Of a stretch of DNA of 26,156 nt, positions 1 to 8,421 are shown piece after piece (position 1 is the first letter of the stretch; the number at the start of each line of letters is the position of its first letter). The notes beneath the pieces are model-generated. The model had not been told where the DNA came from. It did no database searches and worked only from the letters and a program-made list of their open reading frames with translations. Origin of the DNA: an uncultured Collinsella sp. (lineage in GTDB: Bacteria > Actinomycetota > Coriobacteriia > Coriobacteriales > Coriobacteriaceae); the NCBI GenBank assembly GCA_900766165.1, contig CAAFUK010000104.1, positions 1 to 26,156 of the forward strand, in the 5' to 3' direction. Made by a program: the position numbers and the translations under genes.

Positions 1-18
1 ACGCGCCGCCGCTGTTTG

Positions 19-82
19 TGATCCGTTTTCCTCCGTCCCCTTCGGATCACGCGACCCCTTGGGGACGGAGGAAAGCGGATCA
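19..82. repeat. Large inverted repeat (REP/BIME-like)
   Basis: Two 22-base arms (19-40 and 61-82) are reverse complements with one mismatch, separated by 20 bases. Each contains the core CCTCCGTCCCC or its complement. The core CCCTTGGGGACGGAGGAA recurs at 8422-8439, so this looks like a dispersed intergenic repeat rather than a simple terminator. It lies just beyond the broken end of the MFS gene. Confidence 0.75.
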
Positions 83-92
83 TTTCTTAGAC

Positions 93-156
93 CCGTGGCC
101 GCCCTGGAAACCGAATGATGGTACGAGCATCCATTCGGCTTCCAGGGCAGCCACGG
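93..156. repeat. Second long hairpin adjacent to the broken MFS gene
   Basis: The arms at about 93-120 and 128-156 pair over roughly 27 bases with two wobble-compatible mismatches and one single-base bulge, around a 7-base loop at 121-127. The repeat begins where similarity to an MFS transporter ends, so it may mark the junction of the deletion that truncated that gene. It has no T-run on either side and is not a canonical terminator. Confidence 0.7.
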
Positions 157-164
157 ACAGAACG

Positions 165-500
165 GAGCGAACAGAAAAGAGCACGTAGACCTGCCACAGC
201 TCACCGACAAAGCTCATGCCGGCAAGAACGGCAGAGGTGGCGATTACAGTGAGGGGAACCCAAAACGCGGCCGCTTACTTTATCGGCAACATGCCCAATG
301 ACAAGTGAGCCGATAACGCTCACCACGGTAGAGATCGCATTGGAGATGTTGTACTGCGCAAGAGATATTCCCAAGTCGCTGACGATGAGCGGCTGGAACA
401 GGCTCATGCAGTTGACGAAAATGGTGTAGCACGTGGCCATGATGACAAAGCCGGAGGCCACCACGAGCCAGCCGGGGAAGAACTTACGTTGCTGGGACAT
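165..500 (-). pseudogene. MFS transporter, truncated and frameshifted remnant
   Basis: The reading frame starts at 500 (ATG, with AAGGAA upstream) and encodes an MFS-type N-terminus: a short cytoplasmic head, a first membrane helix (about residues 9-30), a second (about 44-70), then the loop motif GHVADKVSGR, which resembles the conserved MFS loop 2-3 (G-x-x-x-D-R/K-x-G-R). The frame shifts near 245-255; the next frame continues with a hydrophobic helix (LTVIATSAVLAGMSF) and VYVLF before similarity stops near 165-170 at a large hairpin. Only about 110 of the usual 400 or more residues remain. It lies 40 bases downstream of the M20 amidohydrolase, so the two were probably an uptake-plus-hydrolysis pair. 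A sequencing error could explain the frameshift but not the missing 3' part. Confidence 0.7.
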
Positions 501-540
501 ACTGTTCCTTTTTTAAACAAACGAGTAGCAAGATTGGGTG

Positions 541-1836
541 CTACCGGTGGTCGGCGATATAGCCCAAAGCGACCGCCGTGTAAGCCGCGGCGCCAAGTGG
601 CAGCTCGGCATCGCTAAAACGTGCCTTGGGATGATGCTGAGCAAAATGCTCGTCCGCATCAGTCACGGCAGCGCCCACGGTAAAGTACGCGCTCGGGATC
701 TCGCTCGAGATCAGCGCGAAGTCCTCGCTCGCCATGGCGTGGAACAGCGGCAGGAAGGCGGCCTTGGGCAGCACCGCGCCCACGTAGCCAAGCGACGCCT
801 GGGTCATGTCGTCATCGAGTACGAGCGGGGGAACATCCGAGAGCGTCTCGATAGTCGCCGGCGTGCGATAGGTCGTGGCAACACCTTTGACGACCTCCGC
901 GATGCGGGTCTTGAGGTGCTCCATGAGCTCGACGTCGAAGCCGCGCAGCGTACCTTCGAGCACGCAGGTATCTGGAATGACGTTGGCCGCTTGGCCACCG
1001 GCAAACTTACCCACGGTCAGTGCGACCTCCTTGGCCGCCGGCACCTCGCGGGAGATGAGCTCCTGAAGTGCCAGATGCACGTGCACACCCGCCGTAATGG
1101 GGTCGATGCAGATCTCGGGGCTCGAGCCATGGCCGCCCTTGCCCTGCAGCGTGATGCGGAAACCGTACACGCCCGAGAGCGCCGGACTGCCGTAAAGCAC
1201 CAGGCCAAGCGGCGACTGGCTATTGACATGCATGGCAAAGGCGACCTGAGGACGCGGGTTCTGCAGCAGACCGTCGGCGATGGCGGCGCGGGCACCCTCA
1301 AAGGTTTCCTCGCCCGGCTGGAACAGCAACTTAACCGTGGCGTTGGCATCAACAAGCTCTGCCTCGCGTGCTTTGAGCATACGCGCCGCACCAAGCAGCG
1401 CCGTCGCGTGCATATCGTGTCCGCATGCGTGCATGCAGCCGTTGGTGGATGCAAAGGGCTCGCCGGATTCCTCGGTAACGGGCAGGGCATCCATGTCGCC
1501 ACGCAGCATAACGACCGTACCGGACTGTTCGTCCGTGCAAACGCCATCGCCCCGGGCCGCGGCGGCACCGGCGCCGACAAGGCCCACAACGCAGGAACCA
1601 TCGACGAGCGTGGCAAATGGGATGTCCATCTCGGTCAGGCGTGCTTGGATATACGCAGAGGTCTGTGGGAGGCTATTACCCAGCTCGGGCATCTGGTGTA
1701 GATCGTGTCGCCACGCAGCGAGCTCGTCTGCAAAAGCCTGAGCTTCTGCAACAAGACCGTCACCGATAGCGGTCTGCGCCGCTGCGGTGGCCTTGGGCGC
1801 TGATTGCGGTTGAAGATCGGACAAAGCTGGTGCCAT
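541..1836 (-). CDS. M20-family metallo-amidohydrolase (hippurate/N-acyl-amino-acid hydrolase type)
   Basis: This 431-residue cytoplasmic protein should hydrolyse an amide bond in an N-acylated amino acid or similar conjugate. Family hallmarks are visible: RGDMDALPVTEE (about 112-123), CMHACGHDMHAT (134-145) with the metal-binding Cys/His pair, LLFQPGEE with the catalytic and metal-binding Glu pair (about 176-177), AMHV with His203, the dimerisation segment GKGGHGSSP (232-240), and a C-terminal metal-ligand segment FHAMASEDF. The ATG at 1836 is chosen over an in-frame codon at 1890 because GGAGGG lies 6-7 bases upstream. The exact substrate cannot be read from sequence; hippurate, indole-acetyl-amino acid and N-acetyl-diaminopimelate hydrolases share this fold. 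The decayed MFS gene follows 40 bases downstream. Confidence 0.93.
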   Translation of the reverse strand: MAPALSDLQPQSAPKATAAAQTAIGDGLVAEAQAFADELAAWRHDLHQMPELGNSLPQTSAYIQARLTEMDIPFATLVDGSCVVGLVGAGAAAARGDGVCTDEQSGTVVMLRGDMDALPVTEESGEPFASTNGCMHACGHDMHATALLGAARMLKAREAELVDANATVKLLFQPGEETFEGARAAIADGLLQNPRPQVAFAMHVNSQSPLGLVLYGSPALSGVYGFRITLQGKGGHGSSPEICIDPITAGVHVHLALQELISREVPAAKEVALTVGKFAGGQAANVIPDTCVLEGTLRGFDVELMEHLKTRIAEVVKGVATTYRTPATIETLSDVPPLVLDDDMTQASLGYVGAVLPKAAFLPLFHAMASEDFALISSEIPSAYFTVGAAVTDADEHFAQHHPKARFSDAELPLGAAAYTAVALGYIADHR

Positions 1837-1866
1837 AGATGCCCTCCAGTATCGTTTTTGCAGCAA

Positions 1867-1888
1867 GCACTTTGATAGCATAAAGTGC
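1867..1888. promoter_or_regulatory. Candidate operator upstream of the amidohydrolase gene
   Basis: A perfect 7-base inverted repeat, GCACTTT / AAAGTGC, with an 8-base spacer lies 31 bases upstream of the ATG at 1836, between that start and the terminator of the upstream gene. Position and symmetry suit a dimeric repressor. No strong -35/-10 pair is obvious, so this remains an inference. Confidence 0.4.
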
Positions 1889-1913
1889 AAGGTACTACTT
1901 TAAGGGCGAGGCA

Positions 1914-1941
1914 TAAAAAATGCCGCCCCGGGAGGGCGGCG
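1914..1941 (-). terminator. Intrinsic terminator of the EamA transporter gene
   Basis: On the minus strand a perfect GCCGCCC/GGGCGGC stem (1922-1928 with 1934-1940) is followed directly by A plus six Ts. It starts about 12 bases after the stop codon at 1953, a classic Rho-independent terminator. Confidence 0.9.
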
Positions 1942-1952
1942 CAACAAGTTGT

Positions 1953-2936
1953 TTACAATTGCGGACGCGGCTTTCGACGCAAAAAATCGAAATGCGTCTC
2001 GCTCAAGATAATCGAAAGAAAGATGAGCGCGAAGCCGGCGAGCAGACGCGAGGTGAGCGCCTCCCCCATCAGCAGCACCGAGAACAGCACACCCGAAGGC
2101 GACTCCATCGAAAGGAGCAGCGAGCCCGTCGAGGCTGGGACGTGCGCCAATCCAACGTTTTGGATGAGCAGCGCCACGCACGTGCAGCCCACCGAGAGAA
2201 ACGCCATCGCACTGATAAAGCTCGGCGTCCACACGGACAGAGGCGCTTGGGTCTCGAATAGCAGCGACGTTGCCAGGCTCAGCACGCCGTTGCCCACAAA
2301 CATCCAAAACGTGATGACGTTGATGTCCATTTTGCGACCGTACTTGGCAGTCACCGCCATCTGGATGGCGAAAAAGGCCGCACCCGCCAGCGTAATGACG
2401 TCACCGATGTTGAATTCAACGCTATCGAGTGCGACGAGGCCAATGCCCGCTAGGCACAGCAGCGCGGCACCCAAGTTGTAGCGCGTGAGTTTTTCGCCGC
2501 TCAGAAAATAGCTCGCGAACGGCACAAGGATGCAATACGTGCCCGTCAAAAAAGCATTCTTGCCCGCCGTAGTATATGCCAGACCGACCGTCTGCAACGC
2601 ATAGGCCGCCCACATGAGCACGCCCATACTCAGGCCAACGATCAGGTTGCGAGCGTTGAGGTGCGCGATGATGCGCTTGTGGAAGACGGCAAACATGACC
2701 AACGCTGAGGGCAGAAAGCGTACATAGAGCAGTTCAAACACCGGAATGGTGTCGAGCGCGTCCTTCATAGTGGTAAAGGAGTAGCCCCAGATAATCGCTA
2801 CCGAAAGCAGTAGAACTTTCCAGAACAGCGGCGAACGAGCACCGGCACCGCGGGAGGTGCCGCCCGCACCCAGGTCCTCGCGAGCAACAGGGCTATCGGG
2901 CAAGTTCTCGATTTCGTTGGCAGCGTATTGGGCCAT
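1953..2936 (-). CDS. DMT-superfamily (EamA) transporter
   Basis: A 327-residue integral membrane protein with two tandem EamA-type halves and about ten hydrophobic helices after a roughly 40-residue hydrophilic N-terminus. The first helix carries the typical segment AIIWGYSFTTMKDAL. Another recognisable stretch is the motif around KNAFLTGTYCILVPF in the first half, and the second half ends in ALIFLSIILSET. Family members export metabolites or amino acids; the substrate cannot be predicted. The ATG at 2936 is preferred to an upstream GTG (2951) because AGGA sits about 6 bases upstream. It is a single-gene unit: a terminator precedes it (3004-3042) and another follows (1914-1941). Confidence 0.9.
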   Translation of the reverse strand: MAQYAANEIENLPDSPVAREDLGAGGTSRGAGARSPLFWKVLLLSVAIIWGYSFTTMKDALDTIPVFELLYVRFLPSALVMFAVFHKRIIAHLNARNLIVGLSMGVLMWAAYALQTVGLAYTTAGKNAFLTGTYCILVPFASYFLSGEKLTRYNLGAALLCLAGIGLVALDSVEFNIGDVITLAGAAFFAIQMAVTAKYGRKMDINVITFWMFVGNGVLSLATSLLFETQAPLSVWTPSFISAMAFLSVGCTCVALLIQNVGLAHVPASTGSLLLSMESPSGVLFSVLLMGEALTSRLLAGFALIFLSIILSETHFDFLRRKPRPQL

Positions 2937-3003
2937 GGAACATCCTCGCACTCAATCTGGGCGTGGTGTCCGCACGCGTATGGCTGCGTGCCGCCTCATG
3001 GTC

Positions 3004-3042
3004 AAATAAAAACGGGACGCACCGGACCCCCGGCACGCCCCG
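3004..3042 (-). terminator. Intrinsic terminator between the YhgE/Pip operon and the EamA gene
   Basis: On the minus strand 3041-3030 pairs with 3025-3014 as a 12-bp RNA stem using three G-U wobbles, with a 4-base loop, followed by five Ts and more A/T bases. It probably ends transcription arriving from the YhgE/Pip genes or from the structured region at 3131-3229. Confidence 0.75.
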
Positions 3043-3130
3043 CTACTGTAGCAATAACCAGCGTTGCACCGCAATCCAGCCCACTAAAGTACCGACTTGA
3101 ATAACCTCGATGTTCCGTCAACGTCAGCGA

Positions 3131-3229
3131 AAACGGCCCCAAGCGAGCAAGGTGACGTGAAATGAAAGGGCGCTGACCTTCTGGTCGCGCCCTTGAAATT
3201 GAACGTCAGATTGCCGCTTGGGGGCGTTT
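3131..3229. other. Long layered hairpin, possible structured RNA or intergenic repeat
   Basis: Three nested complementary arm pairs share one axis: outer 3131-3150 with 3211-3229 (about 19 bases, one mismatch and one bulge), middle TGACGT 3153-3158 with ACGTCA 3203-3208, and inner 3166-3178 with 3183-3194 (12 bp, one bulge, TTCT loop). On the minus strand the inner stem is followed by TTTCATTT, so it may help terminate the YhgE/Pip operon. No open reading frame is credible here. It could be a small RNA, a terminator complex or a Collinsella-type dispersed repeat. Confidence 0.6.
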
Positions 3230-3242
3230 GCAGCGTCGAGCC

Positions 3243-3270
3243 GTTACGCGGTTTGGTAAAACCGCGTAAC
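3243..3270. repeat. Perfect 12-bp hairpin overlapping the stop codon of the YhgE/Pip gene
   Basis: GTTACGCGGTTT (3243-3254) and AAACCGCGTAAC (3259-3270) are exact reverse complements with a 4-base loop. The right arm includes the last base of the stop codon at 3270-3272. There is no T-run, so it probably acts as a 3'-end stabilising structure or part of a composite terminator. Confidence 0.7.
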
Positions 3271-5459
3271 TAGATTAATTTGGTTGATTCCAGCTTTTCG
3301 ATAATCCAGTCGTTAGCTTTGATAACCGGGCGGCGGAAGACGACGCCCAGGGCCAGCGACGGAATCAGATAGCTCGCCAGAATACCCAGCTCAACCCAGT
3401 ACTCCATATGGTAGGCACCGGCCATGGCGGCGTGCATGGCGTTGATGCCGTGGGTAAACGGCAGGAACGGATAGATCGCCTGGAACACGGGACCGGTCAT
3501 CTCGATGGGGAACGTACCGCCCGAACCGCCGACCTGCATGACCAGCAGCACGACAGCGAGGGCCTTGCCGATATCGCCAAACGAAACCGTAAGCGTGTAG
3601 ACGATATTGGAGAACACGAGACTCGCGACCCAGCCCGCCAGCACAAACTGCAACGGGTTGTCGCACTGGATGCCAAAGAACAGAATGTCGCCCGCGCACA
3701 CGAGCGTCGCCTGCAGCAAGGCCAGACCGCCAAAGAACAGATAACGGCCCAGGTAGATCTCGTGCAGGCGCACGGGAATGAGCTCGTTGATAAGCTCATC
3801 GTCAACCGAGACCTTCATCATGGCCGCCAGTACAATCGAGCCGACCCAGAGCGACAGAATCGTGTAGAACGGCGCCATGGCTGAACCGTAGTTGCGGATC
3901 GGATAGACCGGCTTGCGGTCGAGTGCGACGGGACCGGAAAGCGACACGGCAAGGCCCTCGGGGTCGTTGCCAATCATCGTCTTGATCGTGGCAAGGTCGT
4001 CCGACATCAGGGCGCCATCGAGCTCGTCCTTAAACGCGCTGATCTTGTCCGACGCCTCGCCCAGCTGATCGGAAGCCTTGTTGACCAGCTTTGCAGCCTT
4101 GGAGAGGCCCTTTGCCAGCGAACCGGATGCGTCGGTCAGGCCGTCTACGGCGCTATCCAGATCGCCCGAGATGCCATCGAGCGAGTCCAGGATGCCCGAA
4201 ACCGTCTTCTTGAGCTCCTTGGCCTTAACCGAGAACGTGGAATCGTAGTCGGACTTGGCGCCCGAAATGCCCGCCTTGGCATCGGCGATGGCCTGATCGA
4301 CCTCGGCACGCGTGCTGTTGACCTCTGCCATGCTGTCAAAAAGGGACTTAGCAGTTGCCGTCAGGTCCTTGGCGTTGTTGCGATACTCCACCGCGATCCT
4401 GCCCAGCGATGTTGCCACAGACTTAAGGCTCTCCTGGAGCTTTTCGTCACTGACCTGCTCGGCAAAGCCGCGGAGCTGGTCGGCCGTGGCGTCGATATCG
4501 TCGGCACGTGTATTGAGCGCCGCCGCGGCATCGTTGAGCTGAGACACCGTAAGGCCGACATGCTGATTCGCGGCATCGAATGCCTTCGCAAGCTCGGCGG
4601 ACACGTTGTCGAACGAGCCCGCGCTTCCGTCAATCGCGGCGTTGATGGCGTCGTTGGCGGCCTTCAGCGCTTCTTTGGAATCGCTCATGCCGCTCTTGGC
4701 ATGCTCCATCAACTGCTTGGTCGACTCATCGACCGTACCCGTCTGCTGGAGCATACCGCTCGCCGACGTCAACGAATCGGACGTAGAGCTCAAAATGCCC
4801 GCCAGCGACGAAGCATTAGCCTGAACGTCTTGCAGGTCCCCAATCGAATCGCCGAGCGTCGAGGACAGGTTGGCGATAAAGTTGCTGACCTGGTCGGTGC
4901 TCATGTAATCGAGCAGGCTGGACACCGTCTTAAGACCGATGCTCGTAATGGTCTCGGTAAAAGATTCGTTAACCTGGTTCTGAACGGCGCTCGAACCCTT
5001 CTCGGTCACGATCTGCGCGATGGCGTTGGCCTTCTGGTTCTCATAGAACTCGATATCGGCGTGTTTCACGTCGGTCGAGAAGAGCGTCATCATGTCGGAG
5101 CTAAAGCTCTTGGGGATTACGACGGCCGCATAGTAAGCGCCCGACTTAACACCGTCGATAGCCTTTTCGCGATTGTTGAGCACAACCCAATCGAAGCTCT
5201 CGTTGCCGCGTAGGGTGGCGGTCACGTTTTCGCCCACGTTAACCTCGACGGGGATCAAATCGCTCTCGTAACCCTCATCGGTGTTGACCACGGCGATCTT
5301 AAGATTGCCGGTGTTGCCGTACGGATCCCAGCTGCCGGCGATGTTAAACCACGCGTACAGACACGGTACGATAATGAGGCCCATCACGACAACCAAGCCG
5401 ATCACGGAGCGAGACACGTTTTGGACATCGCGCTTAAACAGATGCAGGATGTTCTTCAT
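3270..5459 (-). CDS. YhgE/Pip-domain membrane protein (first of a tandem pair)
   Basis: A 729-residue protein of the YhgE/Pip (phage infection protein) family, related to ABC-2-type permeases and EsaA/YueB-like envelope proteins. It has an N-terminal membrane helix (about 18-38), then the family signature LYAWFNIAGSWDPYGNTGNL and VVNTDEGYE. A long Ala/Ser/Asp-rich helical extracellular region (about 190-480) follows, then a C-terminal cluster of membrane helices (about 526-710) with GGSGGTFPIEM and YPFLPFTHGINAM. Family members serve as phage receptors or secretion-associated proteins in some Gram-positives, and many have no known role. The ATG at 5459 directly follows the TAA of the upstream gene, and its strong AAAGGAGGTGA ribosome site lies inside that gene, which implies translational coupling. 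Confidence 0.9.
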   Translation of the reverse strand: MKNILHLFKRDVQNVSRSVIGLVVVMGLIIVPCLYAWFNIAGSWDPYGNTGNLKIAVVNTDEGYESDLIPVEVNVGENVTATLRGNESFDWVVLNNREKAIDGVKSGAYYAAVVIPKSFSSDMMTLFSTDVKHADIEFYENQKANAIAQIVTEKGSSAVQNQVNESFTETITSIGLKTVSSLLDYMSTDQVSNFIANLSSTLGDSIGDLQDVQANASSLAGILSSTSDSLTSASGMLQQTGTVDESTKQLMEHAKSGMSDSKEALKAANDAINAAIDGSAGSFDNVSAELAKAFDAANQHVGLTVSQLNDAAAALNTRADDIDATADQLRGFAEQVSDEKLQESLKSVATSLGRIAVEYRNNAKDLTATAKSLFDSMAEVNSTRAEVDQAIADAKAGISGAKSDYDSTFSVKAKELKKTVSGILDSLDGISGDLDSAVDGLTDASGSLAKGLSKAAKLVNKASDQLGEASDKISAFKDELDGALMSDDLATIKTMIGNDPEGLAVSLSGPVALDRKPVYPIRNYGSAMAPFYTILSLWVGSIVLAAMMKVSVDDELINELIPVRLHEIYLGRYLFFGGLALLQATLVCAGDILFFGIQCDNPLQFVLAGWVASLVFSNIVYTLTVSFGDIGKALAVVLLVMQVGGSGGTFPIEMTGPVFQAIYPFLPFTHGINAMHAAMAGAYHMEYWVELGILASYLIPSLALGVVFRRPVIKANDWIIEKLESTKLI

Positions 5460-8240
5460 TTATGCCTCACCTCCTTTGGAGTGCTTGCCAAGCGCGGTGG
5501 TATCTCCATCATTTGTGGCTGTGCTGTCGCTGCCCTGAGATTTATGGTGCGAGCCGATATGCGGCAAGCGGCCCGTGGACTGATCGCCGCCCTTGGCACC
5601 ACGCTCGCTGGCGTTGAGACCAAACATGTGGCGGGCGGCAGGAATGGCGGCCGTGTGTTCGCGCATCTCGCGACGCAGGTCCTCATCCGAAAGCGCCGAG
5701 ATGCGCATCTGGGTATTGAGGCTCGCGCGGATATATTCGATATTGATAAGCCAGCCGCAGATGGCAATAACCGAGATGATCCAAATGACAAGCAGAATGA
5801 TCTTGCCGTTATTGTCGATATCGAGAACCGTCGACAGGACAAAGAGCAGGACCTGAACGCCCACCACGGCGGCAAAACCGCCCTTGATGTAGTAGGGGTA
5901 ACGGTGCTCAAAAGCCACCGCATGATCGAGCAGTTCGCGACGGTACGAATCGGAATCGAGCATGACACGCATGGCCGTGCGCAGCGAGTAGCGCTGGCGC
6001 GGCAGGTCGTTGGACTCGCAAATCATCATACCGGTCGTGGAAAGCTGTTTATCAAAGAGAAGGTTGAGATTGAGCAGCAGCGGACGCAGCTGCAGGCCGA
6101 TAAAGAGCGCCACGATCAAGAACACGCCCAGAATGCACAGGTTAAACAGGTAGTTGAACGAATACATGCCGCCGACCGTCTCGCGCAGCAGATTGATGCC
6201 GTAGGTAAAGGGCAGCAGCGGGTGCAGCCACTGGAAGAAGCCGGGCATCATCTCGATGGGGTACATGCCCGACGAACCCGGGATCTGCACGATGACGAGA
6301 ATGACGCCGATAGCCTTGCCGATATGCTTAAACGTGGTGGACAGCGCATAGATGATATTGACGTAGGTGAACGAAATGGCGATGCCGCCCAGCACGAACA
6401 GCAGCGGGCTGACGCACTGCACGCCAATCACCAGATCGCCTACCGTAACGATGATGGCCTGCAACGCGCCCAGGATCACCAGTAGCAACCAGCGACCAAA
6501 GTAACCCTGACGCGCGGTAAAGCTGCCGATGCCTTCGCGGTCGACCTCGAGCTTGTAGATGGCGATAAGCACGTAGCCGCCCACCCAAAGCGCCAGGTTG
6601 GTATAGAACGGGGCAATGCCCGAGCCGAAGCTCTTAACCGGATAGATCGACTTGGACGCGAGCTCAACCGGAGATGCCATGAAGTCTGCAACGTCATCGA
6701 CGTCGACGCCCATCAGATCAGCCAGCTCGCCCATGGACTCGGAGGTCTGTAGCGCAGCGATGTCGTTGGCGGCGGTTGCGAGCTTGTCCTGGACCTTGGC
6801 AAGCGAGGAATCGGTCTGGGACAGCGTGGTCTTGGCCTGGCCAAGCGTAGCGTTAAGCTGCGAAAGCGTACCGCGCGCACTTGCAATCGTGGGCGTAAGG
6901 CCAGATACGATTCCCGTCAGATCACCCGAGACGGCGGCAAATGAATCAAGCGCGCTCGAGGCCTTCGGCAGCGCGTTTTGACCCAGGTCCGTCTGGGCCT
7001 GGCCAAGGTTTGTCGCACCGGTCTGAATTGCGTTATTGATAGCGTCGCTAGCACCCGAGACAGCCGCGGCGTCATTCGCCATGGCGCTCGACTGCGTAGA
7101 CAGACCGTCCTTGATGCTCTGAAGCTTTTCATTCTGCTCGCGGAGCAAATCGATGGTCGATACAATGCGCGCGTCAATTTCCTCGGAACCTGTCGACGTG
7201 TCATTGACGAGAATTTCCAAGTGCCCGATAACGGCCTTATTGTGGTCGATCGTCGCTTGGAGAGACTCGAGCGAGTTGTCGATGCGGGTGGTCGTAGATG
7301 TGACCGTGCCCGTCAGCTTGCCGATGGCAGCGTTCGCGGAGGCCGACGTCTTGATTAGCGCAAGGCTGCCTTCCGAGAGCGCCTTGGAGAGCGAGGCGAT
7401 AGAGTTGCCCGCCGTGGTGCGAGCTTCACCCAGCAGGTCGTTGCCCTGGGAGATCGCCTGCGTCAGCGACGGCGCCTGACCCTGCAGACCGGCAAGCGCT
7501 GCATCTGCCGAGGCAATGGAACCGCTCGTCTTATCGATGGCGGCATTCATATCGCCAATCGAATCGCGCACCTCGCCCAAGGTATCGGATGCTTCGGACA
7601 CCGAACTTGCCAGCGAATCCTGGGTCTGGGTTGCCTTGTCCTTTAAATCGACTCCAGCATCCTTGGCGATACTGGCAACGGTCTCGCCCACCGTGGAGAC
7701 AAATTCCGAGTTGATCTGCTCCTCAATGGTGCTTGCACCGGTGTCGGTAACCTTGGGCGCAATGGCGCTCTTCTTCTCATTGACGTAGTACGTAAGCTTG
7801 GGCTGATGATAGTTGCCGTCGAGCATCGAAACCAGGTTATCCGAGAAGTTCTTGGGGATCACGATGGCGGCGTAGTACTCCCCGCTCTCGACGCCCTCTT
7901 TGGCATCAGCCGCCGAGTCGACGAAGGTCCAGCCCAACTGATCGTTTTCCTTGAGCTGATCGACGACCTGGTCGCCCGCGTTAAGCTCGCCCACCAGGTC
8001 GTTCTGAGTGCCCTGGTCGTTGTTGGCGATAGCAATCTTGATGCCCTGGGTGTTTCCATACGGATCCCAGTTTGCCACGATGTTGTACCAGGCATACAGC
8101 GAGGGGATAACGCACACGCCCAAAGTAACCACCAAGGCGACGGGGTTCACAAGCAGTCGCTTGATGTCGCGCTTAAAGATCGCAAAGGAGACCTTTGCGT
8201 TGGATAGTTTGCTGCCGAGACTCACGCTTGGACCATCCAT
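5460..8240 (-). CDS. YhgE/Pip-domain membrane protein with extra C-terminal membrane domain
   Basis: A 926-residue paralogue of the next gene, with the same plan: N-terminal helix (about 35-57), signature SLYAWYNIVANWDPYGNT, a long coiled, Ala/Ser-rich region (about 200-500), and a C-terminal membrane block (about 536-715) containing PGSSGMYPIEMMPGF and HPLLPFTYGINLLRE. Unlike its neighbour it continues for another 200 residues with two further membrane helices (about 783-835) and a hydrophilic Gly/Ser/His-rich tail. The start is uncertain: ATG 8240, ATG 8276 and TTG 8309 are in frame and none has a clear ribosome site; 8240 leaves a short cytoplasmic head of normal size. The gene is first in a two-gene operon behind the promoter at 8333-8361. 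Confidence 0.88.
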   Translation of the reverse strand: MDGPSVSLGSKLSNAKVSFAIFKRDIKRLLVNPVALVVTLGVCVIPSLYAWYNIVANWDPYGNTQGIKIAIANNDQGTQNDLVGELNAGDQVVDQLKENDQLGWTFVDSAADAKEGVESGEYYAAIVIPKNFSDNLVSMLDGNYHQPKLTYYVNEKKSAIAPKVTDTGASTIEEQINSEFVSTVGETVASIAKDAGVDLKDKATQTQDSLASSVSEASDTLGEVRDSIGDMNAAIDKTSGSIASADAALAGLQGQAPSLTQAISQGNDLLGEARTTAGNSIASLSKALSEGSLALIKTSASANAAIGKLTGTVTSTTTRIDNSLESLQATIDHNKAVIGHLEILVNDTSTGSEEIDARIVSTIDLLREQNEKLQSIKDGLSTQSSAMANDAAAVSGASDAINNAIQTGATNLGQAQTDLGQNALPKASSALDSFAAVSGDLTGIVSGLTPTIASARGTLSQLNATLGQAKTTLSQTDSSLAKVQDKLATAANDIAALQTSESMGELADLMGVDVDDVADFMASPVELASKSIYPVKSFGSGIAPFYTNLALWVGGYVLIAIYKLEVDREGIGSFTARQGYFGRWLLLVILGALQAIIVTVGDLVIGVQCVSPLLFVLGGIAISFTYVNIIYALSTTFKHIGKAIGVILVIVQIPGSSGMYPIEMMPGFFQWLHPLLPFTYGINLLRETVGGMYSFNYLFNLCILGVFLIVALFIGLQLRPLLLNLNLLFDKQLSTTGMMICESNDLPRQRYSLRTAMRVMLDSDSYRRELLDHAVAFEHRYPYYIKGGFAAVVGVQVLLFVLSTVLDIDNNGKIILLVIWIISVIAICGWLINIEYIRASLNTQMRISALSDEDLRREMREHTAAIPAARHMFGLNASERGAKGGDQSTGRLPHIGSHHKSQGSDSTATNDGDTTALGKHSKGGEA

Positions 8241-8332
8241 CCTGTCGTTGAATCGAATCGTACTATCGACAACCATTGTACGTAGGCGCTTTAGTGCCTC
8301 ACGGCACAATGGTGCTGAGTTTTGCGGGTAGC

Positions 8333-8368
8333 AATATACTACGAAGACGAATTAACGTACAGTTGTAC
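8333..8368 (-). promoter_or_regulatory. Promoter with palindromic operator candidate for the YhgE/Pip operon
   Basis: On the minus strand a -10 box TATATT (8333-8338) is 17 bases from a weak -35 TGTACG (8356-8361). The -35 overlaps the inverted repeat GTACA-GT-TGTAC (8357-8368), with a further ACAGT nearby. The overlap suggests repression by a dimeric regulator; TetR-type regulators often accompany YhgE/Pip genes, but none is encoded in this window. The likely start of transcription is near 8326, giving a leader of about 85 bases. Confidence 0.5.
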
Positions 8369-8421
8369 AGTATCTTTAATTTCAGCAGGTCACAAAACCA
8401 CAACCCCGACAAATAATTGAT

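Noticed and set aside
538..1701. Long plus-strand open frame opposite the M20 gene
   Set aside because: It is a mirror frame of a clear metallo-amidohydrolase, Arg/His-rich, with no domain or ribosome site; high-GC codon bias produces such frames.
5421..6485. 354-codon plus-strand frame opposite the YhgE/Pip gene
   Set aside because: Low-complexity, His/Gln/Arg-rich translation opposite a well-supported gene.
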